DNA from: Verrucomicrobiota bacterium
GTDB lineage: Bacteria; Verrucomicrobiota; Verrucomicrobiia; Verrucomicrobiales; Verrucomicrobiaceae
Length of the DNA stretch: 64,000 nt
Assembly (NCBI GenBank): GCA_017301975.1
Contig: JAFLEI010000015.1
Coordinates: 1 to 64,000, forward strand
Direction of reading: 5' to 3'
The notes beneath the pieces are model-generated. The model was not told the DNA's origin, did not search any database, and saw only the letters and a list, made by a program, of their open reading frames with translations. Every line of letters starts with the position of its first letter. The first letter of the stretch is position 1. Shown here in pieces: positions 39,078-48,505 of the stretch. The translations under genes and the position numbers were made by a program.

Positions 39078-39815
39078 TTACGGCTTCGGTTCCCCGGGAG
39101 GAGGAGCAGGCTTGTCCTGCTCCGTTGGCGGACGGCGAAATCCATCCTTGGAGTCCCCTCCTCGCTCACGAAATTTCATGAATTCCTGCCCCGCAGCCTC
39201 ACGATAGATCTCACGGAATCTTTTGAAGGCCTCCATGCGCTCCCCAGGAGGCAGTGCATCCAGTTTCGCCAGCGCCTCCTTCACGCGTGGCAGTTGCAGC
39301 AGCCTCTCATGAAAGCCCCGCGTCTCATCACGCCGCTCCGGCCTTGAGATGGCCTGCAGCTCCGCACCCAGCCGGATCGCCGCCATGTGGGCAAAATTGG
39401 GCGAGTCCGGTTTCGGCATTTCCGGCAGACCGCGCTGATCCATCGGAAACTGCGGTTTGATCTTTTCCAGGATGCCCACGACTTCGGGATCAATTTCCTT
39501 CAGCGCGTTGTGCAGCGTGTTGCGCATCTCCTCATTCGCCCTCAGCGCCTTGTCGCGCGATTCGATCACCTCGGGACGCCGCCAGGCCTTTTCGAAAGCA
39601 GCCCTCACCTTCTGCTTCTCTCCTTCAGAGAGCTTTTCAAAACCGTCAAACCCACGTGGTCTGCCCATGCCCGGAGGTCCATGACGATCACTGTCACGAT
39701 ACGGCGGCGGTCCATCGCCAGGTTTAGGCGGAGGTGGCGGCGGGGTTGGTTTGTCGCCTTCATTCTGGGCAAGCGCAGCCGTGGCGAGGGCAAATAGGAA
39801 GACCAGAGGTCGCAT
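39078..39815 (-). CDS. secreted Pro-rich protein of unknown function
   Basis: A 245-residue exported protein: signal peptide MRPLVFLFALATAALA, then a Pro/Asp-rich linker (PPPPPPKPGDGPPP), then a charged, mostly helical region. The region contains LSEGEKQKVRAAFEKAW and a later LDALPPGERMEAFKRFREI, which are loosely like the helices of metal-sensing periplasmic proteins (CpxP/ZraP type), but no metal-binding motif was found. ATG at 39815 is chosen because the signal starts there; an upstream in-frame ATG at 39875 adds nothing recognisable. Function unknown. It ends in another Pro-rich tail. Confidence 0.65.
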   Translation of the reverse strand: MRPLVFLFALATAALAQNEGDKPTPPPPPPKPGDGPPPYRDSDRHGPPGMGRPRGFDGFEKLSEGEKQKVRAAFEKAWRRPEVIESRDKALRANEEMRNTLHNALKEIDPEVVGILEKIKPQFPMDQRGLPEMPKPDSPNFAHMAAIRLGAELQAISRPERRDETRGFHERLLQLPRVKEALAKLDALPPGERMEAFKRFREIYREAAGQEFMKFRERGGDSKDGFRRPPTEQDKPAPPPGEPKP

Positions 39816-39912
39816 GGCGGTCATTTTCCGCTGCTGCGCCCTGTTGGCAACCTGATAGCTGGTCTCGGTCTTCATTGAGGCTAATAACCCGCCTGCCTGC
39901 CAAAAGTTGCAC

Positions 39913-40923
39913 TCACTTGATGCGCTCCAGTCTCAGCAACGGTGCCGCCTGGGAGGCAAACTGCGCCACATAAAGGTTTCCCTCTGCATCCACAGCCACG
40001 CCATGGGGATGAATGAAGGTCTTGTGATCACTCTGCATCGGCTGCAGCACCCCATCCTTATAAAAAGCCGCCGGTGCGCCAATGTTCGACACAACCCGAT
40101 ACTCACGATCCAGAATCGAAATGAAGCCGGCTGAGTTCTTGTCCTTCGGCCACTGGTCCCCCAGATGCGGCACGATCACATGCTCGCCCCAAAAGACAAT
40201 GTCCCGCGGATTCCCGCCCGGCATCGCGATTTTGTCAATGAACTGCCCGTCCGCCGAAAAGCGTTTGATCTCCTGCTGGTCGCTCATGGCGATAATCACC
40301 CGTGTTTTTGCGGAATCCGACACATCCAAAGCCCCGCCATGAGGTCCCCAATGCTTCAACTGGTTCTCCCCTTCCCCCAAGTTTCCACCCCACCAGCGCA
40401 CCAGCGATCCATCCGGTTTGTAGTGAAAAATGTAGTCCTTCCCATACCCGTCGAACACACAGAACTCCCCGTTCGCAAAATGAATCGTCTTGGAAGGCCT
40501 GTACTCAGCCGCGCTCGCATGCAGCTTCGCCTGCTCCGGCCACGCAAAATGCGCCAGTTCTTCGCCATCCAGCGTCAGTTTTCGCACCTCATGGAGCTGC
40601 GTGTCCGTGATGAAGAGCACCTCGCGCTCCTCTTCCCGCACCAAACTCATCCCATGCGCCCCCGGCATGCGCGCCGTCCAGTGCTTGATCAACGCGCCCG
40701 TTTTCAAATCAAGAATGACCACGTTGTTCCTGGGATCATCCGTCAGAAACAACAAGCGCCCATTTGCATCAATGTTCACTGCGTGACCATTTTTGACATT
40801 CACCTGCGCAAGCGCCTCCCGTCCCCAGCCGGGCACAACCCGATAACGAAACTCCCCCTGGCCAAGAATGTCTTCAGCATGGCAAAAACCCGCTGCAAGC
40901 AGGCAGAAAATCAAAAACCGCAT
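39913..40923 (-). CDS. secreted NHL/beta-propeller-like repeat protein
   Basis: A 336-residue protein with signal peptide (MRFLIFCLLAAGFCHA). The body has repeated blade-like segments such as NGHAVNIDANGRLLFLTDD, GALDVSDSAKTRVIIAM and, near the end, HPHGVAVDAEGNLYVAQF, which is the typical NHL-repeat text. NHL proteins are six-bladed propellers that bind ligands or act as lyases (peptidyl-alpha-hydroxyglycine lyase-like). No catalytic residues could be assigned. The ATG at 40923 starts the signal peptide; 40941 is an alternative by six residues. It is followed 97 bp later by the unknown Pro-rich gene. Confidence 0.72.
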   Translation of the reverse strand: MRFLIFCLLAAGFCHAEDILGQGEFRYRVVPGWGREALAQVNVKNGHAVNIDANGRLLFLTDDPRNNVVILDLKTGALIKHWTARMPGAHGMSLVREEEREVLFITDTQLHEVRKLTLDGEELAHFAWPEQAKLHASAAEYRPSKTIHFANGEFCVFDGYGKDYIFHYKPDGSLVRWWGGNLGEGENQLKHWGPHGGALDVSDSAKTRVIIAMSDQQEIKRFSADGQFIDKIAMPGGNPRDIVFWGEHVIVPHLGDQWPKDKNSAGFISILDREYRVVSNIGAPAAFYKDGVLQPMQSDHKTFIHPHGVAVDAEGNLYVAQFASQAAPLLRLERIK

Positions 40924-41023
40924 CATGCACCATGCAATCACGCCATGCGTCCTGATGCAAGATCAACGCATGGATGGTTTGCCAGCACCCGTATTGCTGC
41001 GAGGGTGATTCCCGTTTCTTCAC

Positions 41024-41719
41024 ATGGTCTTCATTCTCATTGTCGCTGCTCTTTTCCTCGGCCTTGCCGTCGCCCGCTGGGCGCAGGCACGCCATGCGTC
41101 GATGATGCTCAAAGGCTTTCGTTCGAACGCCCCCACCGCTCACACCGGGAGTGAAATCGCCCTCATGTTTCTGAAATCCGAAGGGGTGGATGACGTGCAG
41201 ATCGTCGAACACAACGCTGTCGTGACGGATTATTTTGATCCTACCCGCCGCCGCCTGTTTCTGCGTCGGGATGTCGCCGAAGGCACGACTTTGTCTGCAT
41301 GGGCCATCGCCCTGCACGAAGCAGCCCATGCGCTGCAGACAGGAGAGACGCTCAGCGAACTCAAATGGCGGCAGAGCTGCATCCGCATGAGCCGCTACAT
41401 TCCCATGGCCGCTGTGTTTGCCATCGTGGGGTTGATGATCGCCCGCATTCTCATCGCCAAGAACGCCATTTTTGTTGCTGCGGGAGTCATCGTTCTCCTT
41501 CTGCTGCTGAACCTCGGCAGCGTGCCGCTGGAGTTCAACGCCAACAAGCGCCTGCGCCGCTTCCTGGATGAATATCTCAAAAACCATCCCCAGGCCGGCA
41601 GCCGTCTTGATGAACTGCTTTTCTGCATGGCGATCCGCGAAGTGGGCGACCTGCTGCGCTCACCGCGCTATTTCTTCCTCAGCGCCCTGCCCGGCACGGG
41701 AAAGATGAGGCCGCGGTGA
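41024..41719 (+). CDS. YugP-like zinc-dependent membrane protease
   Basis: A 231-residue membrane metallopeptidase of the Zn_peptidase_2 (YugP) family. It has an N-terminal anchor, the zinc motif H98-E-A-A-H102 in LHEAAHALQ, and two to three membrane helices at about 125-175. The rest (SVPLEFNANKRLRRFLD) supplies a probable third ligand Glu. Its substrate is not known in any organism to my knowledge. It is divergent from the NHL-like gene with about 100 bp between. Confidence 0.82.
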   Translation: MVFILIVAALFLGLAVARWAQARHASMMLKGFRSNAPTAHTGSEIALMFLKSEGVDDVQIVEHNAVVTDYFDPTRRRLFLRRDVAEGTTLSAWAIALHEAAHALQTGETLSELKWRQSCIRMSRYIPMAAVFAIVGLMIARILIAKNAIFVAAGVIVLLLLLNLGSVPLEFNANKRLRRFLDEYLKNHPQAGSRLDELLFCMAIREVGDLLRSPRYFFLSALPGTGKMRPR

Positions 41720-41761
41720 TCTGAGTGGCAAGGCGTCCATCTTGGATGACGTTGTGTTATC

Positions 41762-42472
41762 ATGGTCAAACTTGCCGCCTTCTTCATTCTTGCCACCTCG
41801 TCCGTACTTCTCGCAAACTCACAAACGCCGTCCTCTTTCAGCGGTGATTTTGTCATCAAGGTCAACTACCGTTACCTCCTGAGCAAGCCGGAGGGATATG
41901 AAGGCAGCCCCGACAAGAAATGGCCGTTGGTCGTCTTCCTGCACGGCTCCGGAGAACGCGGCACCGATCTTGAACTGATCAAGAAACACGGGCCGCCAAA
42001 GCTTCTGGCAGCCGGGCAGAAGTTTCCCTCCATCATCGCCAGCCTGCAATGCGAGCCCAACAATCTGTGGAATCCTCACGGCGTCAAAGCAGTCACGGAT
42101 CACTTGGTCAAAACGCTGCGGGTTGATCCCAAGCGCGTCTATCTCACGGGCATCAGCATGGGTGGCTTCGGGACGTGGGAGACCGCTTTTGAGTATCCTG
42201 AGACCTACGCCGCCATTGCGCCCATCTGTGGCGGTGCTGGTGTTCGTTGGGTGACAGCGCAGCGTCTCAAGAGCATGCCCTGCTGGATCTTCCATGGCGA
42301 CAAGGACGGCGCCGTTCCGATCGAGAACAGCCAGAAGATTTACGATGCTTTGAAAAAGATCGACGCGCCGGTCAAATTCACCATCTACCCCGGCGTCGGT
42401 CATGATTCCTGGACTCAGACTTATGCCAATCCGGAGTTCTGGAACTGGCTGTTTGAGCAGAAGAAGCCATGA
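41762..42472 (+). CDS. secreted esterase, phospholipase/carboxylesterase type
   Basis: A 236-residue alpha/beta-hydrolase with an N-terminal signal (MVKLAAFFILATSSVLLANS). Features are FLHGSGERGTD (oxyanion region), the nucleophile elbow GI-S132-MGG, the acid in HGDKDGAVP and the catalytic His in GVGHDSW. It resembles predicted peptidases and feruloyl-esterase-like enzymes attached to polysaccharide degradation. It lies 33 bp before a larger secreted tandem hydrolase gene, and both may be cotranscribed. Confidence 0.83.
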   Translation: MVKLAAFFILATSSVLLANSQTPSSFSGDFVIKVNYRYLLSKPEGYEGSPDKKWPLVVFLHGSGERGTDLELIKKHGPPKLLAAGQKFPSIIASLQCEPNNLWNPHGVKAVTDHLVKTLRVDPKRVYLTGISMGGFGTWETAFEYPETYAAIAPICGGAGVRWVTAQRLKSMPCWIFHGDKDGAVPIENSQKIYDALKKIDAPVKFTIYPGVGHDSWTQTYANPEFWNWLFEQKKP

Positions 42473-42505
42473 CAGGTGGCAGGTCCGGCAGGCGTTTGAT
42501 CTCCC

Positions 42506-44692
42506 ATGATCCGACCTCTCCTCCCGCTTCTCATTGCATCCTCATTGCAGGCGCAGGTGCTGCCCGGCACCCAGCCTCTGGAGCCCAATCCTGACTTCTC
42601 CGCCACCATGGTGGCGGGCATCGACAAGATGGCGCTGCGGCTCATTGAGCAGTCGAAGGCGGGCCGCAAGCCGACGCGCGAGAAATTGAAGTCCATCCTC
42701 GGTGTGGTGGACGAGCGCCTGCCCATCACGGCGCTCGAACTCGTCGGCGACACTTCGTCTCCCGCGCTTCTGGCGGAGACCGACACCGCGCGCATCCTGC
42801 GGGTGCGCTGGCAGGTGTTTGAAGGTGTGCATGGTGAGGGCATTCTGATTCAGCCGAAAGAAAAGCCCGTGGCACGGGTGATCTACATCCCGGACGCTGA
42901 CACCGATCCCGAGAAGCTGGCAAATGACGCCATGCTGGCCTACAGCGGCTGCGAGATCGTCATTCCTGCGCTCATCAGCCGCAGCAGCGAGTTCAGCACC
43001 AATGACAAGTTTGCTGTGAAAACGAACGTGCCGCACCGTGAGTGGATCTACCGCCAGTCGTATGAACTGGGGCGGCACATCATCGGCTACGAAGTGCAGA
43101 AGATGCTGTCCGTCGTCGATTACTTCGGCACGCAGCCTAAGCTGCCATTGCTCGTGGCCGGTCTCGGTGAGGGCGGCCTCATCGCCATGTACTCCGGGGC
43201 CATCGACGAACGCATCAGCTCTGTCTATGTTTGGGGCTGTTTCGAACCGCGTGAAGGTGTGTGGGCCGAGCCGATCTACCGCAATGTCTTCAATCTGCTG
43301 CGCGATTTTGGCGATGCCGAAGTGGCCTCCCTCATCGGCCCACGCCCCCTGGTGGTGCAAAACCTCGGCTTCCCGAATGTGCTGGGCCCGCCGAAGGCAA
43401 AGCCGGGCGAACGTGAAATCGCCGCCCCCGGCAAGATCAGCAAACCCACCCTCGAAGCCGTCAAGACCGAGGTCGCCCGCGCCAATGCACTCGTGCCCGG
43501 TGACTGGCTGATGCTGGCCACGGAGGAGCATGGCCTTAAAGAGGTGGTCACTCACTTGCTGCCAGCAGAAGTCGCCGGGCACCTCGTGAAGCGGATCGAG
43601 CCAATCATGCCGCAGAAAAACGAGCAGCGTGCCCGGGTGGATGCCACGCGTCAGAAGCGCCTGGTGCGAGAACTGGAGACGTTCACACAGCGTCTGCTGG
43701 TGAGCACTGAAATGGAGCGCAAAGCGCAATTTTGGGACAAGCTGCCTCTCAAATCGGTGGCCGAATTTGAAAAACACACCGCCGGCGAACGCGACCGGTT
43801 CTGGAATGAAGTCATCGGCCGACTGCCTGACCCGAACCTGCCGGTGAATGCCAAAAGCCGCTTGGTGCGCGAGACGGACAAGGTCAAAATCTATGAGGTG
43901 ACGATGGATGTGTGGGAGGACGTCTTTGCCTGGGGCTGGCTGTGCCTGCCGAAAGATCTCAAGCCCAGCGAGAAGCGGCCTGTCATCGTCTGCCAGCATG
44001 GATTGGAAGGCCTCCCGGAAGACACCATCACCACCGATGAGACCAACCGCGCCTATGGGGCGTACAAGGCTTTCACGCTGCGGCTGGCCGAACAAGGATT
44101 CATCACCTTTGCCCCGCACAATCCGTATCGTGGCAAGGATGCGTTCCGCACGCTTCAGCGGAAGCTCAATCCGCTGGGGCTCACGCTCTACAGTGTGATC
44201 AACGGCCAGCACCAGCGCATTCTGGAGTGGCTGAAAGCGCAGCCCTTCACACAGCCGGACAAGATCGCCTTCTACGGACTCAGCTACGGGGGCAAATCCG
44301 CCATGCGCACGCCTGCCGTGCTCAAGGACTACTGCCTGAGCATCTGCAGCGGCGACTTCAACGAATGGGTGCGCAAATGCGTGAGCACCGACATGCCCAT
44401 GAGCTACATCCACACTCATGAATATGAAATCTGGGAGTGGGACATGGGTCGTACTTTCAACTATGCCGAAATGGCCGCCCTCATCGCCCCGCGTCCCTTC
44501 ATGGTCGAGCGCGGCCATAACGACGGTGTGGGTACGGATGAATGGGTGAACTACGAGTTCGCCAAGGTGCGCAGGCTCTACAACAAGCTCCTCATCGGTG
44601 ACCGCACAACCATCGAGCACTTCGATGGACCGCACACCATTCATGGGGTGGGGACGTTTGATTTCCTGAAAGAAAAGCTCGGGTGGAAGTAA
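42506..44692 (+). CDS. secreted tandem alpha/beta-hydrolase (dienelactone/acetyl-xylan esterase-like)
   Basis: A 728-residue protein with signal peptide (MIRPLLPLLIASSLQA) and two consecutive alpha/beta-hydrolase domains. In the first (about 120-370) the elbow is G-L-G-E222-G-G, with Glu at the nucleophile position, so it may be inactive. The second (about 450-725) has the intact elbow GL-S593-YGG and resembles the abhydrolase_7/acetyl-xylan esterase group, with ERGHNDGVG and HFDGPHTIHG towards the end as candidate acid and His. A short helical linker (ETFTQRLLVSTEMERKAQ) joins them. Enzyme target unknown. Confidence 0.75.
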   Translation: MIRPLLPLLIASSLQAQVLPGTQPLEPNPDFSATMVAGIDKMALRLIEQSKAGRKPTREKLKSILGVVDERLPITALELVGDTSSPALLAETDTARILRVRWQVFEGVHGEGILIQPKEKPVARVIYIPDADTDPEKLANDAMLAYSGCEIVIPALISRSSEFSTNDKFAVKTNVPHREWIYRQSYELGRHIIGYEVQKMLSVVDYFGTQPKLPLLVAGLGEGGLIAMYSGAIDERISSVYVWGCFEPREGVWAEPIYRNVFNLLRDFGDAEVASLIGPRPLVVQNLGFPNVLGPPKAKPGEREIAAPGKISKPTLEAVKTEVARANALVPGDWLMLATEEHGLKEVVTHLLPAEVAGHLVKRIEPIMPQKNEQRARVDATRQKRLVRELETFTQRLLVSTEMERKAQFWDKLPLKSVAEFEKHTAGERDRFWNEVIGRLPDPNLPVNAKSRLVRETDKVKIYEVTMDVWEDVFAWGWLCLPKDLKPSEKRPVIVCQHGLEGLPEDTITTDETNRAYGAYKAFTLRLAEQGFITFAPHNPYRGKDAFRTLQRKLNPLGLTLYSVINGQHQRILEWLKAQPFTQPDKIAFYGLSYGGKSAMRTPAVLKDYCLSICSGDFNEWVRKCVSTDMPMSYIHTHEYEIWEWDMGRTFNYAEMAALIAPRPFMVERGHNDGVGTDEWVNYEFAKVRRLYNKLLIGDRTTIEHFDGPHTIHGVGTFDFLKEKLGWK

Positions 44693-44707
44693 TTTCATCC
44701 AATTAAA

Positions 44708-44731
44708 CGGGCCGCCCCACCCGCCGGCCCG
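44708..44731. other. 7-bp GC stem-loop after tandem hydrolase gene
   Basis: CGGGCCG at 44708-44714 pairs perfectly with CGGCCCG at 44725-44731 around a C-rich 10-base loop. It lies 16 bp after the stop of the hydrolase and 44 bp before the histidine kinase gene. No U-tract follows, so it is a weak terminator at best and may protect mRNA ends. Confidence 0.5.
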
Positions 44732-44774
44732 AACCCGGCAAAGGCTTAGGTGCTTTTGAACCAACTGCCAAGGG

Positions 44775-47132
44775 ATGGCTGCGGCCATTCACCTATGGTC
44801 TCGCGCGATGAGCGTGACCCATTTTTTAAAGAAGCCTGTATTCTCCCTGCCGGCGCGCCAGGAGCTGCCCAATTTGCGACACTTTTTCAGGCGTCTTTGG
44901 CTCATCTTCGGCGGGTCTGCACTGCTGCTGCTGGTTAGTTTTGTCGTGTTTGAAAACATTGGAGCCACGCTTGAACAAGAACGCACCGCCACGGTGAACG
45001 CGGTCAATCTTTTGGGAAAGCAAAGGACGGACAGCCAGACGCTCAGCCGGTTGATGCTTCAGGCGGAAAGCAGCAGTGCAACAATGCAGGCTTATTACCT
45101 GGGACGCATTGATCTCGTCTGGGGGCTCATGAACACCTGCGAGGAAACCCTTCACTCCGGCAAGCTGGTGAAACATGCGAGCGGGGACCAGCTGGCCGGC
45201 ATTCTGCAAAAGCTGGAAGAGGCCCATGGAAGTTATTTGAAAGCCGCCAAGGTGATGAAGCGGCTCCATCCCCGCACGAACGCAACGCCCACTCTGCTGA
45301 GGGGCATGGGAGAAATGCTGACTGAAGACTGCGATGCCCTTGCAGGCTCCCTGGACCAGGCCGCCCAGAAGATCATCCAGGTCAATGCCGACATCACCGA
45401 GCATATCCGCGTACTGGACTGGCTGCAGATCGGAGTGACTGGAGGCATCGCCCTGATTACCGCCCTGCTGCTGACACGAGGACAGATCTCGACCATGGAG
45501 CGGCTGATCGACACAAGCGTCAAGCTTCAGGAGCTGACGTATCTGCAGAATGGCGTGCTGGAGAGCGCCGCGTGCGGCATCATCAGCACAAACACGAAAG
45601 GACTGATCGCCACGTTCAACTGCGGGGCTGAAAAGCTCACCGGGTATCTGCGGCAGGAGGTTGTCGGCAGCCTGACGCCGGAGCTGTTCCATGATGCGTC
45701 CGACATGGAGCGCATGGCCGCCGAAGTCTCGCGAGAGACGGGGATGAAGATAGCACCGGGATTTGAGGTGTTCGTGGCCCATGTCAAATGCGGCATCCTG
45801 CGTGAACGTGAATGCACCTATGTGCGGAAAGATGGCAGCCGCGTCTCCGTCTCCCTGAATATCACAGCCATGCTGGACGAGGAAGGAGAGATCACCGGCT
45901 TCCTCGGCATCGTGACCGACATCACTGAAAAGAAGAAGCTGGAGCAGCAGTTTCTGCGCGCGCAGCGCATCGAAAGCGTGGGCACGCTGGCAGGAGGGAT
46001 CGCTCACGACCTCAACAACGTACTGACGCCCATCATCATGTCGATCGAGCTGCTGCGGCTCACCCACACGAATGAACGCACACTCTCCATTCTGGGCAAC
46101 ATTGAGAGCAGTGCCAAGCGCGGGGCGGATCTGGTGCGACAGATCCTCACGTTTGCGCGCGGAGTGGAGGGCAAACGCACGGAGTTGCGCGCCGGTCCTC
46201 TCATCAAAGACATCCAGCACTTCGTACAGGACACCTTCCCCAAGAACATCTGCTGTTTCAGCAATCTGCCTGACGATCTGCCTTCGTTCCTGGGGGATCC
46301 CACGCAGCTTCATCAGATCCTGCTCAATCTGTGCGTGAATGCGCGCGATGCCATGCCCGATGGCGGCACGCTGACCATCACCGCAGACTGTCTTGTCCTG
46401 GATGAGGCCGGAGCCGCCCTGCAAATGGACGCAAAACCCGGACCTTATGTAACCCTCAGTGTGAGTGATACCGGGAGTGGCATCCCGCAGGAGGTGGTGG
46501 ACAAAATTTTCGACCCCTTCTTCACCACCAAGGCGATCGGCAAAGGCACGGGCCTCGGTCTGTCCACGGTGCTGAGCATCACCAAAAGCCACGGAGGCTT
46601 CGTCACAGTCTCCAGCAAGCCCGACGAGGAGACCATTTTCACCATCTGTCTGCCTGCCGTCCCAAACACGGGCACGTGCTTCCAATCCCTCCCCGCCGAA
46701 GCGGCCCCGATGCCGCTTGGCAGGGGCGAGCTGATTCTGATCGTGGATGATGAGGAAGCCATCCGCACGACCACCCGCCAGACTTTGGAAGCGCTGGACT
46801 ACCGCACGCTGGTGGCTGCCAATGGAGCGGAGGCCGTAGCGCTCTACACCCAGCACAACACGGAGATTGCCGTCGTGCTGACGGACATGATGATGCCGGT
46901 CATGGACGGCCCGGCGACCATCCAGATGCTCCAGCGAATCAACCCTGATGTGAAAATCATCGCGGCCAGTGGCGTCTCCCATCTGGGTGCCCCCGCCAAG
47001 GTGGCCGAGATGGGTGTCAGGCATTTTCTGCCCAAGCCCTACACCGCCCAGACGGTCCTGACGACGCTCCACCTGGTGATCAACGAGGCGGACACTTGGC
47101 GGGAGGCACCGATCAACAGCATGACCTTATGA
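44775..47132 (+). CDS. hybrid histidine kinase (PAS-HisKA-HATPase-REC)
   Basis: A 785-residue sensor. It has a membrane helix at about 41-60, a periplasmic helical region, a second helix at about 218-236, a PAS domain (about 260-385), HisKA with the phospho-accepting H411 in GGIAHDLNNVLTP, the HATPase (N-box NLCVNARDAMPDG, then DTGSGIP and GTGLGLS) and a C-terminal receiver with D704 in VLTDMMMPVMDG. It senses an unknown periplasmic or membrane signal and phosphorylates its own receiver; the final output protein is not seen, as the next gene is on the other strand. An ATG at 44808 is an alternative start. Confidence 0.92.
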   Translation: MAAAIHLWSRAMSVTHFLKKPVFSLPARQELPNLRHFFRRLWLIFGGSALLLLVSFVVFENIGATLEQERTATVNAVNLLGKQRTDSQTLSRLMLQAESSSATMQAYYLGRIDLVWGLMNTCEETLHSGKLVKHASGDQLAGILQKLEEAHGSYLKAAKVMKRLHPRTNATPTLLRGMGEMLTEDCDALAGSLDQAAQKIIQVNADITEHIRVLDWLQIGVTGGIALITALLLTRGQISTMERLIDTSVKLQELTYLQNGVLESAACGIISTNTKGLIATFNCGAEKLTGYLRQEVVGSLTPELFHDASDMERMAAEVSRETGMKIAPGFEVFVAHVKCGILRERECTYVRKDGSRVSVSLNITAMLDEEGEITGFLGIVTDITEKKKLEQQFLRAQRIESVGTLAGGIAHDLNNVLTPIIMSIELLRLTHTNERTLSILGNIESSAKRGADLVRQILTFARGVEGKRTELRAGPLIKDIQHFVQDTFPKNICCFSNLPDDLPSFLGDPTQLHQILLNLCVNARDAMPDGGTLTITADCLVLDEAGAALQMDAKPGPYVTLSVSDTGSGIPQEVVDKIFDPFFTTKAIGKGTGLGLSTVLSITKSHGGFVTVSSKPDEETIFTICLPAVPNTGTCFQSLPAEAAPMPLGRGELILIVDDEEAIRTTTRQTLEALDYRTLVAANGAEAVALYTQHNTEIAVVLTDMMMPVMDGPATIQMLQRINPDVKIIAASGVSHLGAPAKVAEMGVRHFLPKPYTAQTVLTTLHLVINEADTWREAPINSMTL

Positions 47133-47145
47133 TAAGCGGGCCGGC

Positions 47146-47991
47146 TTAGCTTTTCATGGTCGCCGTGGAAAGCACAGGCTGGATGTGGTGCTCAGAAACG
47201 AGGGTGACAAGGAGATTGTTCACCATCGTGGATTTGGAGGCAGGATCGAGCTGCACGATGCCGTCCGTCTCAAGCTTGCGCAGCGCCATTTCGACCATGC
47301 CAATGGCGCCATCCACGATGATCTGACGTGCGGCGAGAACCGCCTGCGCCTGCTGGCGGCGCAGCATGGCCTGGGCGATTTCCGGGCTGTAGGCGAGATG
47401 GCTGAGCTGGGCCTCCAAAACCTCAATGCCAGCCACCTCTGTGCGTTCCGCGAGTTCCGCACGAAGTTGACGGGCGACGTCCACCGGATGGCTGCGCAGG
47501 GCGATTTCCCCGGGAGCATGGGGTTCATAGGGGAACAGGTTGGAGAGATGGCGCAGGGCCGTCTCACCCTGCAGATGAACGAAGCTGTTGCAGTTCTCGA
47601 CGGCAAAGGTGGCCTTGGCCGAGTCCACCACACGCCAGACGATCACCGCCGCGATTTCAATGGGGTTGCCATGGGCATCGTTGACCTTGAGCTGCTCGCT
47701 CTGAAAGTTGGCGATCTTGAGGGAGATCTTCTGCCTGCTGGCGAAGGGGTTGATCCACCAGAATCCGTTCTGAACGAGGCTGCCGCTGTATTTGCCAAAG
47801 AAGGTGAGAACCACGGCTTCGTTGGGAGAAACAATGACGAAACCTTTCAGCAGCAAGAACCCGAGAACGGCCGCAGGAACCGTCAACAGGGGGATGTACT
47901 CGGGGAACTTGTAAAAGAGAAAGGCCACCAGTCCGATGGCCGCGAGGATGACAATGATGCCGGGGATGGCGAAGGCGTTGCGTTCTTTCAT
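47146..47991 (-). CDS. SPFH/band 7 domain membrane protein
   Basis: A 281-residue protein with two N-terminal hydrophobic segments (about 9-28 and 33-50) then an SPFH domain (VSPNEAVVLTFFGKYSGS, GFWWINPF, VWRVVDSAKATF) and a coiled, charged C-terminal part (EVLEAQLSHLAYSPEIAQAMLRRQQ shown in part). SPFH proteins form ring scaffolds on membranes, and this subgroup is found near NfeD and metalloproteases in other genomes, neither of which is seen here. ATG at 47991 (MKERNAFAIPG) chosen; the longer frame to 48108 adds a Cys-rich, unlikely leader. It is convergent with the histidine kinase, 13 bases apart. Confidence 0.87.
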   Translation of the reverse strand: MKERNAFAIPGIIVILAAIGLVAFLFYKFPEYIPLLTVPAAVLGFLLLKGFVIVSPNEAVVLTFFGKYSGSLVQNGFWWINPFASRQKISLKIANFQSEQLKVNDAHGNPIEIAAVIVWRVVDSAKATFAVENCNSFVHLQGETALRHLSNLFPYEPHAPGEIALRSHPVDVARQLRAELAERTEVAGIEVLEAQLSHLAYSPEIAQAMLRRQQAQAVLAARQIIVDGAIGMVEMALRKLETDGIVQLDPASKSTMVNNLLVTLVSEHHIQPVLSTATMKS

Positions 47992-48142
47992 GGTTGTTTG
48001 AGCTTTCCGGATGGAACTGAATCCGTGGCAGGGAGCACAGTCACTGAGAATATTTCGGAGATTTTCCACCCGCCCGCGTCCTCCACAGCCCGTTTGCATT
48101 CCCTGCATCGTCCGCTAGGCTGAGGGCGTAACCCAACGCGCT

Positions 48143-48499
48143 ATGCAAACACCCAAAATTACCGCCTACCTGAAAACCTACTGCGGCTGGAGCGAAGGCG
48201 TCCGCGCCATCTTCCGCAAATATGATCTCCCCTTTGAAGAGAAGGACATCATCAAGAACCCGGCCTTCCGCTGGGAAATGGAACAGAAAAGCGGCCAGCC
48301 CCTGTCTCCCTGCGTGGAAATCAACGGCACCATGCTCGCAGACATCAGCGGCGCCGAAGTGGAGGCCTGGATGAATGACAACGGCCTGCTCGAAAAGAAC
48401 GAGGCCCCAGCCGATGCACCGACCAATTCCGCCTGCACCGACGCGCAGCACGCCGCCATGGCCGCAGGTCAGGTGGGCACCTTGAAATTCGTGGGCTGA
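48143..48499 (+). CDS. glutaredoxin-like protein with CGWS motif
   Basis: A 118-residue protein with a thioredoxin fold: the N-terminal strand ITAYLKTY, C14-G-W-S17 as the redox site, KNPAFRWEM and the cis-Pro-like SPCVEING. One Cys in the motif makes it monothiol-like. A Cys at position about 57 and another at about 99 are also present. Its C-terminal tail (ACTDAQHAAMAAG) is not typical. The usual role is glutathione-dependent reduction or Fe-S handling. It precedes a DUF2959 lipoprotein gene by six bases. Confidence 0.82.
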   Translation: MQTPKITAYLKTYCGWSEGVRAIFRKYDLPFEEKDIIKNPAFRWEMEQKSGQPLSPCVEINGTMLADISGAEVEAWMNDNGLLEKNEAPADAPTNSACTDAQHAAMAAGQVGTLKFVG

Positions 48500-48505
48500 T
48501 TCGGC

